64,000 nucleotides of DNA from Gammaproteobacteria bacterium (GTDB taxonomy: Bacteria > Pseudomonadota > Gammaproteobacteria > Steroidobacterales > Steroidobacteraceae): assembly GCA_021323735.1 (NCBI GenBank), contig JAJPKM010000026.1, forward strand, positions 1 to 64,000. Reading direction: 5' to 3'. A model generated the notes under the pieces. That model was not told the origin of the DNA. It did no database searches and was given only the letters and a program-made list of their open reading frames with translations. Positions 43,556 through 51,544 of the stretch are shown here, one piece after another. Each line of letters opens with the position of its first letter. Within the stretch, counting starts at the first letter, position 1. The translations under genes were made by a program, and so were the position numbers.

Positions 43556-44899
43556 ATGAATGCCCAGCTCACCCCCGCAAGTGCTGCCACGAATCCCGAA
43601 CTCGACGCGTTTTGGATGCCCTTTACGGCGAATCGGCAGTTCAAGGCCGGACCTCGTCTCCTGGCGAAAGCGCAGGGCATGTTTTACTGGACCGCTGACG
43701 GCCGCGAAATCCTGGATGGCGTCGCGGGCCTGTGGTGTGTCAATGCCGGCCACGGCCGGCGCGAGATCACCGAGGCGGTCACCCGGCAGCTTACGACCAT
43801 GGAATTTGCCCCCGCGTTTCAAATGGGTCATCCCGTCGCGTTCGAGCTGGCGAATCGCCTGGCCCAAGTCGCACCGCCCGGCCTTGATCGAATTTTCTTC
43901 ACCAATTCCGGTTCGGAGTCGGTCGATACCGCGCTGAAGATCGCGCTCGCCTATCATCGGGCGCGCGGCGCGGGTGAGCGCACCCGCTTCATCGGACGTG
44001 AAAAGGGTTATCACGGTGTGGGATTCGGCGGAATGTCCGTCGGCGGCATGGTCAACAACCGCAAGGCTTTTGGCTCCTCGATGCTGCCGGGCGTGGACCA
44101 TCTTCCGCATACGCTGAATACCGAACACAACGCATTCTCGCGCGGGCTGCCGCAATGGGGCGTGCACCTTGCGGACGAATTGGAGCGCCTGATTGCCTTG
44201 CACGACGCCTCGACCATCGCGGCAGTCATCGTTGAACCGGTTTCCGGCTCGGCCGGTGTCGTGCTGCCGCCCTTGGGGTATTTGAAGCGGCTGCGCGAGA
44301 TCTGCGACAAACACGGCATCCTGTTGATATTCGACGAAGTGATCACAGGCTTCGGCCGGGTCGGAAAGCCGTTTGCGTCGCAGGCATTCGACGTCACGCC
44401 CGACCTCATCACCACGGCCAAGGGTTTGACGAACGGCGCAATCCCCATGGGCGCCGTGTTCTCGCAGCGCAAGATCTACGACGCGTTCATGCAGGGTCCG
44501 CAAAACTCGATCGAGCTGTTCCACGGTTACACCTACTCCGCGCATCCTGTCGCCTGCGCCGCGGCTCTGGCGACACTGGACATCTACGTGAAGGAGGGGC
44601 TGTTGACCCGTGCCGCGAGCTTGAGCGCGCATTGGGAAAACGCAGTCCACTCATTGAAAGGCCTGCCGCACATCACCGACCTGCGCAACTATGGCCTGAT
44701 CGGCGCCGTCGAAATGGAGCCCCGCCCGGGAAAACCCGGCGCGCGCGCCTTCGATGTTTTCCTAAAGTGCTTTGAGCGGGGCATCATGGTGCGTCAAACA
44801 GGCGACACCATCGCAATGTCGCCGCCGCTGATCATCGAGCCTGCGCAAATCGAACGCCTGGTCGAAACCTTGGGAAAGGTGATACGCGAGACCGCCTAG
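43556..44899 (+). CDS. Omega-amino acid:pyruvate transaminase (class III, BauA-like)
   Basis: A 447-residue PLP aminotransferase. It opens with FWMPFTANRQFKAGPRLLAK, diagnostic of beta-alanine/omega-amino-acid:pyruvate transaminases, then FTNSGSESVDTALKIAL (phosphate loop), EKGYHGVGFGGMSVGG, FDEVITGFGRVGKPFA (Asp binding the pyridine N) and TTAKGLTNGAIPMGAV with the Schiff-base lysine. Substrates could be beta-alanine, GABA or putrescine; the location beside puuR and the puu genes suggests a role in polyamine breakdown. The ATG at 43556 is chosen; the long open frame upstream runs antisense through puuR and is spurious. Its last 4 bp overlap the convergent cupin gene. Confidence 0.9.
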   Translation: MNAQLTPASAATNPELDAFWMPFTANRQFKAGPRLLAKAQGMFYWTADGREILDGVAGLWCVNAGHGRREITEAVTRQLTTMEFAPAFQMGHPVAFELANRLAQVAPPGLDRIFFTNSGSESVDTALKIALAYHRARGAGERTRFIGREKGYHGVGFGGMSVGGMVNNRKAFGSSMLPGVDHLPHTLNTEHNAFSRGLPQWGVHLADELERLIALHDASTIAAVIVEPVSGSAGVVLPPLGYLKRLREICDKHGILLIFDEVITGFGRVGKPFASQAFDVTPDLITTAKGLTNGAIPMGAVFSQRKIYDAFMQGPQNSIELFHGYTYSAHPVACAAALATLDIYVKEGLLTRAASLSAHWENAVHSLKGLPHITDLRNYGLIGAVEMEPRPGKPGARAFDVFLKCFERGIMVRQTGDTIAMSPPLIIEPAQIERLVETLGKVIRETA

Positions 44900-45258
44900 G
44901 ATTTTGGCTCGAAAATCGCGTACCATTTTTTGCACGGCTCGCTGACTTCCCAAACGCCCTGGAAGCCTGCGGGCACGACGAAGGCGTCCCCCGTCTTGAA
45001 TTCATGCTTTTCTCCCGAAGCCGATTCGATGCGTACACGTCCTTCGATGATCACGCAGAACTCGTGCTCGGTATACCGAACCCGCCATTTACCGGCGGTA
45101 CTGGTCCAAATACCGCAGAAAAACTCTCCCTTCGCATCGGAGTACTGATTCGACACGCGCGTGCGTGGAATGCCCGCGAGAATATTTTCATGGGAAGGGT
45201 TCGCGGACTCACCGGTCTGAAACCGATCCAAGGCCACTATCTTCGGCGGTGCGCTCAT
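44896..45258 (-). CDS. Small cupin-domain protein (DUF861-like)
   Basis: A 120-residue single cupin. The barrel motifs are visible as WRVRYTEHEFCVIIEGRVRI and GEKHEFKTGDAFVVPAGFQGVWEV, with only part of the usual His/Glu metal set (Glu in TEHEF and the following residues). A C-terminal CKKWYAIFEPK resembles EutQ/ureidoglycine-type cupins. It may assist amine or beta-alanine catabolism: Pseudomonas bau loci also pair this transaminase type with a small cupin (BauB), but that link is inference. It converges with the transaminase gene with a 4-bp overlap. Confidence 0.8.
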   Translation of the reverse strand: MSAPPKIVALDRFQTGESANPSHENILAGIPRTRVSNQYSDAKGEFFCGIWTSTAGKWRVRYTEHEFCVIIEGRVRIESASGEKHEFKTGDAFVVPAGFQGVWEVSEPCKKWYAIFEPKS

Positions 45259-45293
45259 TCGCTATCGTAGGCTGAGGGCGCGCGCGGAAACAA

Positions 45294-45325
45294 GTGCGGC
45301 CCGGAGTTTCAGCTGCGGGCCGCAC
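45294..45325 (-). terminator. Probable intrinsic terminator of the OmpA-family gene
   Basis: A perfect 10-bp GC-rich stem GTGCGGCCCG / CGGGCCGCAC encloses a 12-nt loop. Reading leftwards it begins 24 bp after the OmpA-family gene stop and is followed by TTGTTTCC. The stem is strong but the T-tract is interrupted, so termination may be partial. Confidence 0.65.
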
Positions 45326-45349
45326 AACCTTGCCTAACGGTCGCTCGCG

Positions 45350-46126
45350 CTAGTCGTTCTTACCGACCCGGGCGACGGCGGCTTCGGATTCCATTTGCAG
45401 CGTCAACCGAACGCGGCGTTCCATCGCATAACCGTCGTTGTCCACGGCCTCGCTCTGACTCTTTCCGTACGCATTGACCTCCAGCACCTGCTCATTGACC
45501 CCGGAAGCCAGCAACAGATCGCGCACCGCGTTGGCCCGGTCCTGGGAGAGCTTCATGTTGGTGTCGATGGTGCCGCGCGGATCTGCGTATCCATCCACCC
45601 GGATCTTCAGTTCCGGCGACTTCGACACCGCCTGCGCGAGCACCTGAATCTGGTGCGCGACATCCGGCGTGATCTCGGCGCTGCCGGTACGGAACAGCAC
45701 ATCGCCCTGCAGCCCGTCGAGCGCCTCCGAGGCATCGGCTTTGGCGGTCTGGACCGTCTTGACCTGCTGCGACAGATCATCGAGCTTGCCGCTCAAGGAC
45801 CGGTTGGACTCGGCCAACTGGTTCTTTTCGGTCAGAAGCAGCGATTTTTCCGTCTGCAGTTCGGATTTGTCGCCTTCCAGTGCGGCAACCCGCGCCTCCG
45901 CCTGCTTGGCCTCGCTCGCGCGGTGGACTCGATTGCCCAGCCAGGTGCCAAGACCTGCGCCGACTACGGCGCCGATCGGGCCTGCCGCAAACCCACCTAT
46001 CACCGCGCCGCCGACGAATCCCGCCGGCTCCTGCGGTGGCCGCGGCTTCGATTCGCCCGCCAGGGCCGCAGCACTCACACCCATCAGTCCCATAGTCCAG
46101 ATCAACTTGGAATATCCCTTGCTCAT
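45350..46126 (-). CDS. OmpA-family outer-membrane/peptidoglycan-associated protein
   Basis: A 258-residue exported protein. After a signal peptide (IWTMGLMGVSAAALA) comes a glycine-zipper segment (GGAVIGGFAAGPIGAVVGAGLG) that may insert in a membrane. A coiled-coil of about 65 residues rich in Glu/Lys/Leu follows, then a C-terminal OmpA-like peptidoglycan-binding domain (DVLFRTGSAEITPDVA, IRVDGYADPRG, NMKLSQDRANAVRDLLLASG, NAYGKSQ, ERRVRLTLQ). The start ATG 46126 has GAGGAG upstream; the longer in-frame start lacks a signal peptide. It probably links outer membrane and cell wall. Confidence 0.88.
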   Translation of the reverse strand: MSKGYSKLIWTMGLMGVSAAALAGESKPRPPQEPAGFVGGAVIGGFAAGPIGAVVGAGLGTWLGNRVHRASEAKQAEARVAALEGDKSELQTEKSLLLTEKNQLAESNRSLSGKLDDLSQQVKTVQTAKADASEALDGLQGDVLFRTGSAEITPDVAHQIQVLAQAVSKSPELKIRVDGYADPRGTIDTNMKLSQDRANAVRDLLLASGVNEQVLEVNAYGKSQSEAVDNDGYAMERRVRLTLQMESEAAVARVGKND

Positions 46127-46312
46127 GACAGACTCCTCGCTCCTCACCATTCGAGACGGCGACCGCCGCCCCATGGAAGCCATTACGCACTCACATTCAG
46201 GCGGTCTGCGGCAGGAGTCGTGGCAAATCATGGCGAACCCGCGACCAATGCGGCAAGGCACTGCGGCCTTTAACCTTGGGTCTTGAGGGTTAAGCCTAGT
46301 GTCGAGAGAAGC

Positions 46313-47023
46313 TTAAGTCTTGAGAGAAAAGGGCGTGAAATTGGTGTTGATGTCGTAGTAGTCCTCATTTTCCGCCTTCTTGAGGAAGGCGACCACCCGA
46401 TACGTCAGGGGGGTTGCCACGATTTCCCAGCCGCTCTTCAGGGCGTACTGCGTGAACAGGATGGCGACCAGATGCGGCAGCGCCATGCGCCCGTAGAAGG
46501 CAATGAAATAAAACAGGATCGAGTCCACCAGCTCGCCGCACAGGGTTGATCCCACGATGCGCGTCCACAGCCAACGGCCGCGGGTCCAGATCTTCATCTT
46601 CGCCAGCACATAGCTGTTGACGAAAGTACCGCACAGGAAGGCCGTGATCGAAGCCAGCACGATCCTCGGGGTGTTGCCGAATATCGCCTCCACCGCGGAT
46701 TGGCCGGCGCGTGATGCGTCCGAAGGTGGCAGATGCACCACCACCGATGCCATCAGGGATGCAAATGCCAGTGCCGCAAATCCTGCCCAAACCACACGCC
46801 GGTCGCGGCCATAACCATACACTTCGGTCAGGATATCGCCGAAGATATATGAGATCGGGAAGAACAGTACCCCGGCGAGAAAAGTCACGCTGCCGCCGAA
46901 AGGCAGCAATATCGTGGTCTCTTTGGCAGGACCGATGAGATTGGAACATAGCAGCACGCAGACATAGGCTGCCATCACGAAATCGTAGTACTTGAATTGG
47001 CGGTTCTGGGACGGCGTGTTCAT
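46313..47023 (-). CDS. yhhQ: Queuosine precursor transporter (YhhQ family)
   Basis: A 236-residue inner-membrane protein with about six hydrophobic helices, of the VUT/YhhQ family that imports 7-cyano- or 7-aminomethyl-7-deazaguanine for queuosine synthesis. Motifs: ISYIFGDILTEVYGYGRDRRVVW, FVNSYVLAKMKIWTRGRWLW and STLCGELVDSILFYFIAFYG. The ATG at 47023 is the only sensible start. It is divergent from the EAL gene. I see no preQ1 riboswitch in the short leader. Confidence 0.92.
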   Translation of the reverse strand: MNTPSQNRQFKYYDFVMAAYVCVLLCSNLIGPAKETTILLPFGGSVTFLAGVLFFPISYIFGDILTEVYGYGRDRRVVWAGFAALAFASLMASVVVHLPPSDASRAGQSAVEAIFGNTPRIVLASITAFLCGTFVNSYVLAKMKIWTRGRWLWTRIVGSTLCGELVDSILFYFIAFYGRMALPHLVAILFTQYALKSGWEIVATPLTYRVVAFLKKAENEDYYDINTNFTPFSLKT

Positions 47024-47178
47024 GGCGCGGCAGTTTAGCCTGCTGCCACCCCAATTTGCCGACGATATGTAATACCGGCGGCGCTGCGGACGCCCAATTG
47101 TCGTGTTTTGGCGAAGACATCACATCAAAGCGGCCACCGGTACGGTAGATATACGGGCACACACCTCAAGCAGCGGAT

Positions 47179-48912
47179 ATGGAGCAGGGAAAACCCTTGA
47201 TGCAGTCGGACAGTCCGCTGGTTGATTTCGATGCCATTTGCGTGAAGGTGCGCGCGGCACTCGAACCGAATCGCACACACGCCATATCGTTGCATGACCA
47301 GGCCGGCGATGTGCTGTGGCTGAGCGAAAGCTCCATGGGCCCGGATGAGCACAACGCCGTCCGCGAAGCTGCCGAAGCATTCTCCAATCCTACCGCCGCG
47401 CCGATATTGTCTTTCGACCTGGGTGACTCGCGCTCGGCCGTGATGATCCGCGTCGTGAACGCGAAACGAGCCATCGTCGGGCTGGCCATGATCGTCATGG
47501 ACACCCGCATCGTCGCACAGGGAGCGCCGAAGCTGATGACGCCGAAGTTGCAGCGGGCGCTGGTCCAGTTCGCCGCCATGCGGCCCGAGCCTGCGCCCAC
47601 CGCGGCAACTCTGACATTGGAACCGGCTCCGAAGGCAGCTCCGAGCGCTGCGCCGAGCCCCACCCCGAGCGTAGCGCCCAGCGCCACCTCGAATGCAGCC
47701 CCGGGCGCCGCGGCCTCACGTGCCGTTCCGCCCGTGGCGGCTACCGCCCCCGTACACGCGGCACCGCTCGCCGTAGGACCCAAAACCATTGCCGCACAAC
47801 TCGAGCAGATCGTGGCGCGCGGAGCCGTGCGGCCCGCCAACAGGGCCAACCCTCTGACCGTCTCACGTCCTGCAACGTATGTCAGCCACGTAAGTCCGCC
47901 CCGGCAGACCGCGTCGTCGCAGCGAGCCCAGACTCCGCAACCTGCGCCTCCACCGCAAGCTGCTCCGTCACAGCAGTCTGTGCCGTCATTTCAGGGCACG
48001 CCGTCGCATCATGGCGCACCACATCCTGGCGCACAGTCGCAGCCGCCCTCCCCGCCGCGACCGGCCGCGCCCACACAGCGCGCGACTCCTACCTCCGCGC
48101 CACCACCCGAATCAGCGGAAAGGTCTCAGGCCCCTAAAGGGATCCCGCCGGAAATCGATCGGCTCAACGCCGCGATGCGCAAGAGTCCCATCGCGCTGCA
48201 TGTTCAACGCCTGGTTCCGTTGAGCAAGGGCAGCCAGATGCGGCGCTACGAGGTACTGCTGCGATCCGGAGCCGATGACGCGCCAAATGCAGCGCCGCAG
48301 GCCATGCTCAAGGCTGCGGTCGAGAATGGCCTGGGCTCCATGATCGACCGCCGTGTAATCACCGAACTCGTCGCTTGGCTGATTCGGCATCCCGACACCT
48401 GGCAGACCAACCCGGTCATGTTCTCGGTGAACCTGACGACCACGGCGCTGCACGATGAGCATTTCATCAAGTTCGTCGAACTTTGTTTGGCCAAGTCTTC
48501 CGTGCCGAAGGGAACGATTGCATTTGAACTCGATGCGCCGACGGCGCTCACGATGGCCGACAAGATCAGCGAAGTGGCCACGGCGCTGCATCGACTGGGC
48601 TGCCCGTTGGCGCTCGATGATTTTGCACTGCGTACCGAATGCTTCGAGCTGCTCAGACTGCCTGGCGTCCGCTATGTGAAGCTGGCTCCCGAAATCACCT
48701 CGAAAATGCGCACCGACAAGGTATCTCAGGCAGCGATCACCGGGGTGGTGCAGATGGCACGTGTCCTTGGCATGCACACCGTCGCCAAGCACACCGACAC
48801 CACGGCCGAACAGGAATGGTTGACCGCTCTCGGCGTGGACTTCGTCCAGTCGAACGCCATATCGCCGGCTGTCGCCATCGACACCGTGAGCAACCAAGAC
48901 TTCGAGGCATAG
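47179..48912 (+). CDS. Degenerate EAL-domain protein with long Pro/Ala linker
   Basis: A 577-residue cytoplasmic protein. The first 135 residues form a globular domain (LWLSESSMGPDEHNAVREA and VMIRVVNAKRAIVGLAMIV) that resembles no domain I can name. A roughly 190-residue Pro/Ala/Ser/Gln-rich linker follows, then a C-terminal EAL domain (from about residue 335). The catalytic signature is lost: YEVLLR replaces EALxR, FELDAP replaces the ExxES motif, and KHTDT replaces EGVET, though LALDDF is kept. It should therefore bind rather than cleave cyclic di-GMP, or have lost that too. Confidence 0.85.
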   Translation: MEQGKPLMQSDSPLVDFDAICVKVRAALEPNRTHAISLHDQAGDVLWLSESSMGPDEHNAVREAAEAFSNPTAAPILSFDLGDSRSAVMIRVVNAKRAIVGLAMIVMDTRIVAQGAPKLMTPKLQRALVQFAAMRPEPAPTAATLTLEPAPKAAPSAAPSPTPSVAPSATSNAAPGAAASRAVPPVAATAPVHAAPLAVGPKTIAAQLEQIVARGAVRPANRANPLTVSRPATYVSHVSPPRQTASSQRAQTPQPAPPPQAAPSQQSVPSFQGTPSHHGAPHPGAQSQPPSPPRPAAPTQRATPTSAPPPESAERSQAPKGIPPEIDRLNAAMRKSPIALHVQRLVPLSKGSQMRRYEVLLRSGADDAPNAAPQAMLKAAVENGLGSMIDRRVITELVAWLIRHPDTWQTNPVMFSVNLTTTALHDEHFIKFVELCLAKSSVPKGTIAFELDAPTALTMADKISEVATALHRLGCPLALDDFALRTECFELLRLPGVRYVKLAPEITSKMRTDKVSQAAITGVVQMARVLGMHTVAKHTDTTAEQEWLTALGVDFVQSNAISPAVAIDTVSNQDFEA

Positions 48913-48940
48913 GGAGCGCGCGGAATACCCGAACAAGCTC

Positions 48941-50398
48941 CTACTTGCGCTGCGGATCCTTAGGCGTCGGCGGGTTCCAGCCGCCGCCCAGCGCTTTGAT
49001 CAGGAACACGGCGGTGGTGAACTGCTGCCCCTGGATCTGCACCGCCTGACGCTGATTCGTGAGCAAGGTTTGTTGGGCGGTGATCACATCCAAATAGGTA
49101 TCCACGCCCCCCTTGTAGCGCTCGGTAGCGATATCACAGGCCCGTTGGGCACTGCGCACGCTGGCGTTCGCTTGAAGTTCCGCGCGCTCGAGCGAGCTCA
49201 AGCCGGTGATGCCGTTTTCGACCTCCTCCATCGCCGTCAGCACGATCTGCCGATACGCCGCCACCGCCGCCGTGTAATCCTCATCGGCAAAGTGCACATT
49301 TGCCCGCGTCTTGCCCGCATCGAACAAAGTCTGCGCGGCGGATAGGCCGAGCGACCAGAGCTGGCTCGGGGCGGCGAACAAATTCGCCAGCGCGCTGCTC
49401 TCCCATCCGACGCTCTGCACGCCCAAGCCGGGCTCGAGGGTGATGCTGGGGAAGTAACCGGCCCGCGCCACGCCGATGCGGGCATTCGCCGCCGCCATGG
49501 CGCGCTCAGCGGAAGCCACGTCAGGCCGCCGCTGCAAGAGATCGGCGGGCAGCCCCAGGGGCAACGCGGGCAATGGCGGCACGGCGGCGGCCGGTGCCAG
49601 CGAGAAAGTCGGTGCGGGCGTACCGATCAGAGTTGCGATGGCATGCTCGAACTGCGCACGCTGATTCTGCAACAGCTCGAGCTGCGTCGCGCTGGCATCG
49701 AGCAGCGCCTGCTGCTGCGCAAGATCCAAGCCTGTCGCGAATCCCAAATCGTGCCTCGATGCGACCAAGGTCAGTGCGTCACGCTGCAGATCCAAGCTTC
49801 GGCGCACGACATCGATCTCGGCATCGCTCTCGCGCAATGAAAAATAATTGGTCACCAGTGCCGCCATCAGGACGAGTCGCGTGTTTTGAAAATCCGCTTC
49901 CGCCTGCTGCGCGCCGGCCTTGGCGCCCTCTACCTCCCGCCGCACGCGACCAAACAGATCGAGCTCGTAGCTCACCGAGGGACCCAATAAAAAATCGTTC
50001 TGGACCACGGACTGATTGAACGCGGTGTAGGTCCCGAGCGGTCGATTTGCAGAGTCCTTGGTGCGCACCGCCGAGGCATCAAGCTCGACGGTGGGGAATA
50101 GAGTCGATCTTGCGATGCTCAGCTGATCGCGTGCCTGGGCGAGGCGCGCAGCCGCCACGCGCAGGTTCTGATTGCCCGCCAGGGCTTGTTCGACCAGCGG
50201 ATTCAAGGCGGGGTCTTCGAACAGCTCCCACCAGCGCCCCTTGAGCGCGGTATCGCCGGGCGTCGCCTCGTGCCAGGGCTCTGCCGGCCGCCACGCCGGC
50301 GGCGTATCGGCCGAGGGCCTGTGGTAGTCAGGTCCCACTGCGCAGCCGGCGAGCAGCATCGTCACGCCCACTGACCCGAGAATGGCTCGACAGCGCAT
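48941..50398 (-). CDS. RND efflux outer-membrane lipoprotein (OprM/NodT family)
   Basis: A 485-residue outer-membrane channel. The signal peptide ends in the lipobox LLAGC (Cys19) followed by AVGPDYHRP, standard for NodT-type factors. Two internally repeated TolC-like segments are visible (NLRVAAARLAQARDQLSIARS early; RYKGGVDTYLDVITAQQTLL late, typical of the second repeat). It starts 2 bp after the adaptor gene stop and closes a three-gene efflux operon. Confidence 0.93.
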   Translation of the reverse strand: MRCRAILGSVGVTMLLAGCAVGPDYHRPSADTPPAWRPAEPWHEATPGDTALKGRWWELFEDPALNPLVEQALAGNQNLRVAAARLAQARDQLSIARSTLFPTVELDASAVRTKDSANRPLGTYTAFNQSVVQNDFLLGPSVSYELDLFGRVRREVEGAKAGAQQAEADFQNTRLVLMAALVTNYFSLRESDAEIDVVRRSLDLQRDALTLVASRHDLGFATGLDLAQQQALLDASATQLELLQNQRAQFEHAIATLIGTPAPTFSLAPAAAVPPLPALPLGLPADLLQRRPDVASAERAMAAANARIGVARAGYFPSITLEPGLGVQSVGWESSALANLFAAPSQLWSLGLSAAQTLFDAGKTRANVHFADEDYTAAVAAYRQIVLTAMEEVENGITGLSSLERAELQANASVRSAQRACDIATERYKGGVDTYLDVITAQQTLLTNQRQAVQIQGQQFTTAVFLIKALGGGWNPPTPKDPQRK

Positions 50399-50400
50399 CG

Positions 50401-51543
50401 CTACCGCAAGGTCACGACGTCGCCATCGGCAAGCGAGTCGGCCGGGTTCAAGACGACGCGATCGTCGGACTTCAACCCCTTGAGCACCGCCACGGTGCTG
50501 CCGAAATCGGTGCCGAGCTTCACGGTACTCAAGGTTACCCGCCCGGCTGCATCCACCGTCGCGACTCGCGGCCCATCGGGGCGAAACAAAAGCACATTGG
50601 TGGGAACGAGCAGCGCTTCCCCATCTTGCTTGATAGGCAAATTTACCTGCACGTAAGCCCCCGCGATCAAGGCGTCTTTGGGATTGGGCACCCTGATCTC
50701 GACTTGCATGGTGCGAGTGCCGGTGTCGATTGCCCGGGCGGTGCGGGCGATGCTGCCCTGATATTCCTGTCCTTCATGCTCCGGCAAGCTGACCGTCACT
50801 GTGTCGCCCACCTTGACTTGCTGCGCGTACACCTGCGGCACGTACACATACAGCCGCAGCGGATCGACCTGCGCGATCGTGAACAAGGCCTTACCCACGC
50901 CGCCATTTCCGGCATCGACCAAGTCGCCCACATCGATATTGCGGCTGGTCACGACACCGTCGAACGGGGCCACGACCTTATTGAAGCTCTGCAGGTTTCG
51001 CAGCCTCAGGGTATTGGCCTCCGCCGAAGCGAGATTGGCCTGCGCCTGGAGGAAAGTGCTCTGCCGCTCATCGAGGTCCTGCTGCGTCACCGCATCTTTT
51101 TCGCGCAGGCTTTGCCAGCGCAGCGCCGTGCTCCTCGCCAGACTCTCGCTGGAAGCGGCCTGCTGCTGCGCGGCCACTGCCTGCGACAGCTCTTGATCGA
51201 CTTCCGGGGCGGCGATTTCCGCCAACAGTTCGCCCTTCTTGACCGAGCTGCCGATATCCTTGCTCCAGCGAACGATATAGCCGTTGCTGCGCGCGTATAC
51301 CGTGGCTTCGTTGATACCCTGCAGAGTGCCCGGCAGCGTCAATGGCAACCCGCCGCCGCTCGGCTTGGGATTGACGGTGGTGACGTACTGCTTTGCATGA
51401 AGCTCCGTGGATGCCGCGAGGGCGGATGCCTGGAAGCTCCGCGTCACGAAAATGACGACACCCCCCACCAGCATGGCGCCCACGACGGCTGCGACGATGA
51501 ACTTTGCGCGCTTGACGGCCGGCACCGGCGGCAGCGTTGACAT
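50401..51543 (-). CDS. RND efflux periplasmic adaptor (membrane fusion protein)
   Basis: A 380-residue adaptor. One N-terminal transmembrane anchor (FIVAAVVGAMLVGGVVIFV) is followed by the lipoyl/barrel-sandwich half-motif YARSNGYIVRWSKDIGSSVKKGELLAEI, an alpha-helical hairpin (EVDQELSQAVAAQQQAASSES) and the returning motif VVAPFDGVVTSRNIDVGDLV. A beta-barrel and membrane-proximal domain complete it. The ATG at 51543 leaves a 1-bp gap to the pump stop; the longer frame is inside the pump gene. Confidence 0.93.
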   Translation of the reverse strand: MSTLPPVPAVKRAKFIVAAVVGAMLVGGVVIFVTRSFQASALAASTELHAKQYVTTVNPKPSGGGLPLTLPGTLQGINEATVYARSNGYIVRWSKDIGSSVKKGELLAEIAAPEVDQELSQAVAAQQQAASSESLARSTALRWQSLREKDAVTQQDLDERQSTFLQAQANLASAEANTLRLRNLQSFNKVVAPFDGVVTSRNIDVGDLVDAGNGGVGKALFTIAQVDPLRLYVYVPQVYAQQVKVGDTVTVSLPEHEGQEYQGSIARTARAIDTGTRTMQVEIRVPNPKDALIAGAYVQVNLPIKQDGEALLVPTNVLLFRPDGPRVATVDAAGRVTLSTVKLGTDFGSTVAVLKGLKSDDRVVLNPADSLADGDVVTLR

Positions 51544-51544
51544 A

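Noticed and set aside
47024-47060. preQ1 riboswitch upstream of yhhQ
   Set aside because: The short leader has only a weak GGCAG/CTGCC hairpin and lacks the A-rich tail and conserved bases of known preQ1 classes.
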